From an uncultured Bacilli bacterium (GTDB taxonomy: Bacteria; Bacillota_I; Bacilli_A; RF39; UBA660), in the NCBI GenBank assembly GCA_944372275.1, contig CALVYO010000046.1:1-9472 (forward strand): 9,472 nt of DNA, in the 5' to 3' direction. Positions 5,790-9,472 of this stretch are shown here, piece by piece. Within the stretch, counting starts at the first letter, position 1. Every line of letters begins with the position of its first letter. A model generated the notes under the pieces. The model made no database searches, was not told the origin of the DNA, and worked only from the letters and a program-made list of their open reading frames with translations. The translations under genes were made by a program, and so were the position numbers.

Positions 5790-6236
5790 ATGAATAACGA
5801 AACGAAAAGGAACATAATTTTAGAAAACTATAAAAATCCCAAGAATAGAGGATTTAAGAATACCGACACAAAAGAATATATAAAATCAAATACAAGTAAC
5901 GAAAGTTGTATTGATGAAATTAATCTAATGGCAAAAATTAAAAATAACAAAATAGAAGATATAAGATTCGAAGGCGAAGCATGTGCTATATGCATTAGTA
6001 GTACATCAATAATGATTGATACATTAATAAATAAAACAATCGAAGAAGCAAATACAATATATGATAATTTTGAAAATATGGTTAATGAAAAAAAATATGA
6101 TGAACAAATACTTGAAAAAGCTAGTATTTATAATGATATTGCTAAACAACCAAGTAGAAAAAAATGTGCTTTATTACCTTGGTGGGGAATAAAAAAAATA
6201 ATTAATGAATATGACAATAATAGTAAATTATATTAA
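5790..6236 (+). CDS. sufU: SufU/IscU-like Fe-S cluster assembly protein
   Basis: A 148-residue NifU-N/SufU family protein. It starts with the typical NYKNPKNRGF (13-22) and has the metal or cluster ligands at the expected places: C40 and D42 in NESCIDEI, C65 in EGEACAICISSTSIM, and C126 in RKKCALLPWW. The spacing and the long insert before the last Cys match Gram-positive SufU, which carries Zn and accepts persulfide sulfur from SufS, rather than IscU. The Gly usually following the first Cys (CGD) is Ile here, and there is an extra C68. No sufS, sufB, sufC or sufD is in the window, so it stands outside a suf operon, next to a cysteine synthase-like gene. The start follows TGGTGAT by four bases; another ATG at 5786 is out of frame. 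Confidence 0.85.
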   Translation: MNNETKRNIILENYKNPKNRGFKNTDTKEYIKSNTSNESCIDEINLMAKIKNNKIEDIRFEGEACAICISSTSIMIDTLINKTIEEANTIYDNFENMVNEKKYDEQILEKASIYNDIAKQPSRKKCALLPWWGIKKIINEYDNNSKLY

Positions 6237-6250
6237 TGCAAAAAAACTAT

Positions 6251-6278
6251 TTGAAAAAAGTAACATTTATGCTATAAT
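6251..6278 (+). promoter_or_regulatory. sigma-A promoter of the small lipoprotein gene
   Basis: TTGAAA (6251-6256) and TATAAT (6273-6278) with a 16-base spacer. Initiation near 6285 leaves about 22 bases of leader containing AAAGGAG. Confidence 0.7.
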
Positions 6279-6306
6279 GTATTTGTAGGATAAAGGAGAA
6301 ATAAAA

Positions 6307-6612
6307 ATGAAAAAAGTTTTATTAGTTTTAATCGGATTAGTTTTCTTGGTAGGATGCAGCAGTCAAAGAAAATATGAAGAAACAATGAAAGAGTATGCCA
6401 CACAATTTTACAACGCACATCAAAAAGGTCAAGAAGGATTAACAAATCCTACAGTTTCAATCAAACAATTAAAAGAAGCAATCGAGGCAGTAGGCGATGA
6501 ATATGATTTAACAAAATTAGAAAAATGTACTGACGATTCATATGTTGAATTAATTATTGATGAAACTACTAAAGATGTAACAGACGTAAAATACTATTTA
6601 GAATGTAAATAA
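6307..6612 (+). CDS. small lipoprotein of unknown function
   Basis: A 101-residue protein with a lipoprotein signal peptide: MKK, a hydrophobic stretch to residue 16, and the lipobox LVGC with the modified Cys at 17, followed by SSQRKY. The mature part of about 85 residues is charged and mostly helical, with two more cysteines (C74, C100) that could form a disulfide outside the membrane. I do not recognise a family. It is monocistronic, with its own promoter, AAAGGAG (6292-6298) eight bases before the ATG, and a terminator. Confidence 0.8.
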   Translation: MKKVLLVLIGLVFLVGCSSQRKYEETMKEYATQFYNAHQKGQEGLTNPTVSIKQLKEAIEAVGDEYDLTKLEKCTDDSYVELIIDETTKDVTDVKYYLECK

Positions 6613-6635
6613 CTTGTAAAAAAAGTTATTTTTTT
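6607..6635 (+). terminator. terminator of the lipoprotein gene
   Basis: AAATAACTT (6607-6615) pairs with AAGTTATTT (6623-6631) around a GTAAAAA loop, then T residues. The left arm includes the final Lys and stop codons. The roughly 120 bases that follow, up to 6760, are extremely AT-rich and hold no gene that I can see. Confidence 0.6.
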
Positions 6636-6760
6636 AAAAATTTATAAAAATTTAAAATTAAACAACTATTAAAAAAATCAAACGAGTCAAAATTCCATTT
6701 TTATAAAACAAAAAATAAAAATTAACAATAATATTAAATCCAAATTTCAAAAATAGCCAT

Positions 6761-6789
6761 TTGTAATCATTTTTTAAAGATGATATATT
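6761..6789 (+). promoter_or_regulatory. ssb promoter with a palindrome in its spacer
   Basis: TTGTAA (6761-6766) and TATATT (6784-6789) are 17 bases apart. The spacer is occupied by the near-palindrome ATCATTTTTTAAAGATGAT (6766-6784), of form ATCAT-n-TTT-n-AAA-n-ATGAT with 16 of 18 positions symmetric, a likely operator. Initiation near 6796 would place the AAAGGAGG at the extreme 5' end of the message. Confidence 0.5.
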
Positions 6790-6812
6790 GTTTGCGAAAG
6801 GAGGAATTAATA

Positions 6813-7142
6813 GTGTTAAACCAATCTATTTTAGTTGGAAGAATCGTAAAAGAACCTGAAGTAAGAGAAACTGAAAATGGAACAAAAGTTACCAACCTTA
6901 CACTAGCAGTTCAACGACCTTATAAAAATGTTGAAGGCGAATATGACACCGACTTTATATCGTGCGTACTATGGAAAGGAATAGCCGAAACAACTGCTGA
7001 ATATTGTAAAAAAGGTGATCTAATAGGCGTTCGAGGCAGATTACAAAGCAAAAAAATAGGCTACACAGAAGATGCTAAAATAAGCACTGTCGAAGTAGTT
7101 GCCGAAAGAATAACGTTTTTATCAAGCAAAAAGCAAGACTAA
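6813..7142 (+). CDS. ssb: single-stranded DNA-binding protein, short form without acidic tail
   Basis: OB-fold SSB with the family phrases LNQSILVGRIVKEPEVRETENG (written here in part: LVGRIVKEPEVR), TNLTLAVQRPYKN, TDFISCVLWKGIAETTAEYC and KGDLIGVRGRLQ, ending VVAERITFLSSKKQD. Length is about 109 residues. The disordered linker and the DDDIPF-type acidic tip, through which standard SSBs recruit repair and replication partners, are absent, as in short paralogues such as Bacillus SsbB. A more upstream in-frame ATG at 6780 is rejected because it precedes the -10; the GTG at 6813, eight bases after AAAGGAGG (6797-6804), is the start. The stop overlaps that of the convergent XRE gene. Confidence 0.9.
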   Translation: MLNQSILVGRIVKEPEVRETENGTKVTNLTLAVQRPYKNVEGEYDTDFISCVLWKGIAETTAEYCKKGDLIGVRGRLQSKKIGYTEDAKISTVEVVAERITFLSSKKQD

Positions 7143-7153
7143 CCTTGCTTTTT
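7128..7153. terminator. bidirectional terminator shared by ssb and the convergent XRE gene
   Basis: AAAAAGCAAG (7128-7137) pairs perfectly with CTTGCTTTTT (7144-7153) around the loop ACTAAC. It works in both directions, with T-runs within the stem. The stop of ssb (TAA, 7140-7142) and that of the opposite gene (CTA, 7139-7141, read as TAG) both lie in the six-base loop. Confidence 0.75.
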
Positions 7154-7345
7154 ATTATATTCATCAAAAAATAAAACATCCGGTTTAACATTAAATATAT
7201 CGGCAATTTTCAAAGCAGCCTCATAACTTAATCGCCTTTTTCTATTTTCAATTTGCCAATAAAAAGATTTACTAATATTTAATTTGTCAGCCATATCTTG
7301 ACAACTATAATGATATTTAAGTCTATATTGTTGTAGTTTGTTCAT
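7139..7345 (-). CDS. small XRE-family DNA-binding protein
   Basis: A 68-residue protein that is essentially one helix-turn-helix domain of the Cro/C1 type: YRLKYHYSCQDMADKLNISK, then SFYWQIENRKRRLSYEAALK and IADIFNVKPDVLFF. Helix 2-turn-helix 3 spans about residues 15-33. No ligand or toxin domain is present, so it is probably a dimeric repressor in the cytoplasm. The start has TAGGAGGT on the minus strand seven bases upstream. It is divergent from a second XRE gene, with a shared 136-base intergenic region, and converges on ssb. Both facts suggest local regulation, possibly of itself. Its target is unknown. Confidence 0.85.
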   Translation of the reverse strand: MNKLQQYRLKYHYSCQDMADKLNISKSFYWQIENRKRRLSYEAALKIADIFNVKPDVLFFDEYNKKQG

Positions 7346-7362
7346 AAATATTACCTCCTACT

Positions 7363-7395
7363 GTTAATTATACATTAACTAAACATTAATTTCAA
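7363..7395 (-). promoter_or_regulatory. promoter and dyad of the minus-strand XRE gene
   Basis: On the minus strand TTGAAA (7395-7390) and a perfect TATAAT (7372-7367) are 17 bases apart. The inverted repeat GTTAAT-TATAC-ATTAAC (7363-7379) covers the -10, a typical place for a repressor operator. A further ACATTAA half-site lies in the spacer near 7382. Confidence 0.65.
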
Positions 7396-7422
7396 GTAAA
7401 TATTAACAAATAATTAAAAAAG

Positions 7423-7461
7423 TTGTAAAATATAAAATATAATGATATAATTATGTTAACA
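7423..7461 (+). promoter_or_regulatory. promoter and palindrome of the plus-strand XRE gene
   Basis: TTGTAA (7423-7428) and a perfect TATAAT (7446-7451) are 17 bases apart. The palindrome TGTTAACA (7454-7461) lies at the predicted start site near 7458, and an ATTAAC half-site occurs at 7402-7407. The same TTAAC core is used at the divergent promoter. Confidence 0.6.
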
Positions 7462-7481
7462 ATTTGATTACGGAGGTATTT

Positions 7482-7841
7482 ATGATTATTGGAGAAAGAT
7501 TAAAAGAAGCAAGAATTGCAAAAAAAATGTCACAAGAGACATTAGGAAAATTATTAGGGGTGTCAAAAGTTTCAATATGTGGCTATGAAACAGGAACACG
7601 TACACCTAATATGAGTAATTTCTTAAAATTAATTGAATTATTAGACTTAGACGCAAAATATGTCTTAGGAATGGATGTTAAAGTAATTAATGAAGACAAT
7701 GAAGAATATCCAGTCAAAATGGCAAAAAACGATATTCAAATAATTGAAGAATTAAAAAAGAATAGAGAATTATATAACATGTTTTGTTCAAATCCAAAAA
7801 GGACAGTAGAAAGAATTAAGAGTAAATTAAATTTAAAATAA
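7482..7841 (+). CDS. XRE-family transcriptional regulator
   Basis: About 119 residues. The N-terminal Cro/C1-type helix-turn-helix is clear: IGERLKEARIAKKMSQETLG, KLLGVSKVSICGYETGTRTP, NMSNFLKLIELLDLDAKYVL. The C-terminal 50 residues are charged and helical (KNDIQIIEELKKNRELYNMF), probably for dimerisation, with no peptidase or sensor domain seen. The start at ATG 7482 is favoured by CGGAGGT five bases before it; an in-frame TTG at 7464 upstream has no ribosome binding site. It is transcribed away from the small XRE gene and toward mreC, 54 bases downstream. It is probably autoregulated through the TTAAC sites, which is inference. Confidence 0.85.
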   Translation: MIIGERLKEARIAKKMSQETLGKLLGVSKVSICGYETGTRTPNMSNFLKLIELLDLDAKYVLGMDVKVINEDNEEYPVKMAKNDIQIIEELKKNRELYNMFCSNPKRTVERIKSKLNLK

Positions 7842-7870
7842 TTACTCTTTTATTTTAAAATAAATTGGGG

Positions 7871-7876
7871 TATAAT
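7871..7876 (+). promoter_or_regulatory. -10 element before mreC
   Basis: A perfect TATAAT lies 19 bases before the mreC ATG; a good -35 is not present (TTTTAT at the right distance). Initiation near 7883 would fall at the AGGAG ribosome binding site. Reading through from the upstream XRE gene is also possible. Confidence 0.4.
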
Positions 7877-7895
7877 ACTATTAGGAGAGAATACT

Positions 7896-8744
7896 ATGTA
7901 TAGAAAAAAGCAAAAAGAAAAAAGAAAAAAAATTATCATAATAAGTATATTAGTCGTTTCTTTAATCATTGGTATTATCGTAAATATTGCTATACCTAAT
8001 CGTAATTTAACAATATTTGAAAAAACAATAAAAGATAGTATTTTGACTGTACAAAAGGTCGTTTCTTTTCCTATCGATTTTATAGTTAATAAAGTAAATA
8101 CAAACAAAGAAAAAAACGAAATGTATGAAAAATACAAAGAATTAGAAGAACAAGTAAAAGAAAATGAAAAATATAAAATTGAAAATGAAGAACTAAAAAA
8201 ACAATTAGAAGATATGAAAGAATTATTAGACATCAATGAAACAATTACCGATTACACATATGTAAATGCTAATGTAATAAATAGAAACTTAGACTATTGG
8301 TCTGATACAATAACAATAAATAAAGGCGAATATGACGGAATAACTAAAGATATGCCAGTAGTTATCGGAAATAACTTAATTGGAAAAATAATAAGCACTA
8401 CGACATTTAATAGCACAGTAAGATTAATTACAGCAACTGATGTTGTCGACAAAATTTCAATTAAAATAAAAAATAAAGATACATACGTCTATGGAATTTT
8501 AAATGGCTATAATAAAGAAAACAATACCTATACAATCGAAGGAATATCACAAACAATAAAAATCGAAAATGGATCAATAGTAACTACGACAGGTATGGGA
8601 GATATTTTTCCAGCCGGCATAGTAATAGGCAAAATAACAGGTATAAACACGGACAACTTTGATTTATCAAATGTTTTAGAAATGCAGTCCGACGTAAATT
8701 TTGACAATATAAATTATGTAACCGTATTAAGGAGAAACATATGA
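7896..8744 (+). CDS. mreC: cell shape-determining protein MreC
   Basis: A bitopic protein of the elongasome that links the MreB cytoskeleton to lateral wall synthesis. The 282-residue layout is typical: basic N-terminus (KKQKEKRKKI), one membrane segment at about 13-33, a coiled coil rich in E/K/L at about 68-112 (MYEKYKELEEQVKENEKYKI), then the extracellular beta-domain with NRNLDYWSDTITINKGEYDG, VVIGNNLIGKI, VRLITATD and IVTTTGMGDIFPAGIVIGKI. AGGAG lies before the ATG. It ends in TGA within ATGA, overlapping mreD by four bases. mreB is not in the window. Confidence 0.95.
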   Translation: MYRKKQKEKRKKIIIISILVVSLIIGIIVNIAIPNRNLTIFEKTIKDSILTVQKVVSFPIDFIVNKVNTNKEKNEMYEKYKELEEQVKENEKYKIENEELKKQLEDMKELLDINETITDYTYVNANVINRNLDYWSDTITINKGEYDGITKDMPVVIGNNLIGKIISTTTFNSTVRLITATDVVDKISIKIKNKDTYVYGILNGYNKENNTYTIEGISQTIKIENGSIVTTTGMGDIFPAGIVIGKITGINTDNFDLSNVLEMQSDVNFDNINYVTVLRRNI

Positions 8745-9232
8745 TAGTAGCCCTAACGATGATATCATTTTTTCTAGATGGAATTTTATCAAAATACATT
8801 TTACCAACAACCATTTTTTTACCACTTTTTACAATTGTATCATTAGTTATTATTTATCCTTATTTTAACAACAACAACTTCCGTTACTTTCGTTTTATCG
8901 CCTTAGTTGGCTTACTTTACGACATAGCGTATTTCAATACTTTATTTTATAATTTTTTCATTTTTATAGCATTAGGCTTTATAATCGGCTTACTAAATTA
9001 TTTGCTATCTAATAATTTATATACCAATCTATTGACAACAATAATTACTATAATTACTTATAGAATAATTTTATTTTTAATGGTTTTAATATTTAAAAAT
9101 CACACATATTTACTATCAGAATTACTACAAAGTATATATAATTCATTAGTATTAAATATAATATATTGTGTAATTGTGTATATCTTAACTGAAGTATATA
9201 GTAGAAAATATAAAATTTTAAGATGTAAATAG
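8741..9232 (+). CDS. mreD: rod shape-determining protein MreD
   Basis: A 163-residue integral membrane protein made almost wholly of hydrophobic segments (about five or six), with charged short loops such as NNNFRYFR and an ending YSRKYKILRCK. MreD assists MreC in the elongasome. The family is weakly conserved, so identification rests on size, topology and position after mreC, with which it overlaps by ATGA and is probably translationally coupled; AAGGAG (8729-8734) lies inside mreC. It ends one base before the rplS promoter. Confidence 0.85.
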   Translation: MIVALTMISFFLDGILSKYILPTTIFLPLFTIVSLVIIYPYFNNNNFRYFRFIALVGLLYDIAYFNTLFYNFFIFIALGFIIGLLNYLLSNNLYTNLLTTIITIITYRIILFLMVLIFKNHTYLLSELLQSIYNSLVLNIIYCVIVYILTEVYSRKYKILRCK

Positions 9233-9262
9233 TTGACATAAACGATAACAATGTGGTATCAT
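9233..9262 (+). promoter_or_regulatory. rplS promoter, with a comparatively long leader
   Basis: A perfect TTGACA (9233-9238) and TATCAT (9257-9262) are 18 bases apart. Initiation near 9269 gives a leader of about 57 bases, longer than for any other gene here. It holds a small hairpin AATC-CGCT-GATT (9275-9286) and could be a short ribosomal-protein leader; I cannot match it to the known L19 leader by eye. Confidence 0.6.
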
Positions 9263-9325
9263 TTAATACGACGTAATCCGCTGATTTATATTATGATTAT
9301 AGTTTAAAAAAAGGAGAGTGACATC

Positions 9326-9472
9326 GTGAATTTAGTTGAAAAAATTACCGCAAAACAAATTCGTACTGATATTCCTGAATTTAGAGTAGGAGATACAGTA
9401 AAAGTAAATGTTAAAATAGTTGAAGGTAAAAGAGAAAGAATTCAAGCGTTTGAAGGACTAGTAATGGCTATT
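9326..9472 (+). CDS. rplS: 50S ribosomal protein L19 (5' part)
   Basis: The first 49 codons read MNLVEKITAKQIRTDIPEFR, then VGDTVKVNVKIVEGKRERIQ and AFEGLVMAI, unmistakably the N-terminus of L19, which sits at the interface of the 30S and 50S subunits. The gene starts at GTG 9326, nine bases after AAGGAG (9311-9316), and runs off the window end. Whether it is part of a longer ribosomal or tRNA-modification operon (such as rpsP-rimM-trmD-rplS) cannot be seen; here it follows mreD with its own promoter. Confidence 0.95.
   Translation, partial: MNLVEKITAKQIRTDIPEFRVGDTVKVNVKIVEGKRERIQAFEGLVMAI

Noticed and set aside
7833..7858. A/T-only hairpin after the plus-strand XRE gene as a terminator
   Set aside because: TTAAAATAA can pair with TTATTTTAA, but the stem is wholly A-T, weak, and lacks a T-run, so it is not a convincing terminator.
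7850..8236. Minus-strand open frame opposite mreC
   Set aside because: Low-complexity Ser/Phe-rich translation that mirrors the Lys/Glu-rich coiled coil of mreC; no initiation signal.
8584..8814. Minus-strand open frame across the mreC-mreD junction
   Set aside because: Shadow of two firmly identified genes; no ribosome binding site.
1..9472. CRISPR array, insertion sequence or prophage
   Set aside because: No regularly spaced repeats, transposase, integrase or phage structural genes are visible; the only tandem repeat is the two-copy 23-bp unit at 5696.

Overview
The window is strongly AT-rich DNA from a low-GC Gram-positive bacterium. It carries spoVS, a SufU-type Fe-S scaffold, mreC-mreD-rplS and strong AGGAGG-type ribosome binding sites, which suggests a spore-forming or formerly spore-forming Bacilli/Clostridia relative, perhaps an uncultured gut lineage of the RF39/Erysipelotrichales type (inference). 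The code is standard bacterial: UGA ends the cysK-like gene and mreC (the latter in an ATGA overlap with mreD), and tryptophan is encoded by UGG, so this is not a mycoplasma-type code.

Layout. 1-848: a broken gene for a beta-propeller-like protein with a spore-surface-like C-terminal domain. Its reading frame is interrupted by two in-frame TAA codons, and its terminator lies after the distal, original stop. 857-3304: a three-gene operon of a cation-diffusion-facilitator protein with altered metal-site motifs, a DUF362 protein and a membrane-anchored protein of unknown function. 3324-4200: a lone gene with PD-(D/E)XK-nuclease-like features, preceded by a dyad that pairs with its Shine-Dalgarno. 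4129-4333: tRNA-Gly(UCC) on the minus strand with its promoter and terminator. The far side of the terminator carries an inverted, partial copy of the tRNA. 4362-4751: spoVS. 4775-6236: a PLP-dependent cysteine synthase-like gene, then a SufU/IscU-like scaffold gene. 6251-6635: a small lipoprotein. 6761-7841: a short single-stranded-DNA-binding protein, then two divergent XRE-type regulators whose promoters share TTAAC half-sites. 7871-9472: mreC, mreD and the start of rplS (cell-shape proteins and ribosomal protein L19).

How the parts fit. Cysteine synthase supplies cysteine, the sulfur donor for Fe-S assembly on SufU, so their adjacency is sensible although each gene appears to have its own -10 element. 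The DUF362 protein is likely an Fe-S or metal-binding partner of unknown role. The two XRE genes look like a self-regulating divergent pair that may also act on neighbours. MreC and MreD belong to the elongasome. The window is mostly housekeeping. The parts that best deserve attention are the tRNA-Gly locus with its inverted half-copy and non-canonical bases, the nuclease-like orphan beside it, the twice-interrupted propeller gene, and the overlapping regulatory architecture around ssb and the XRE pair.
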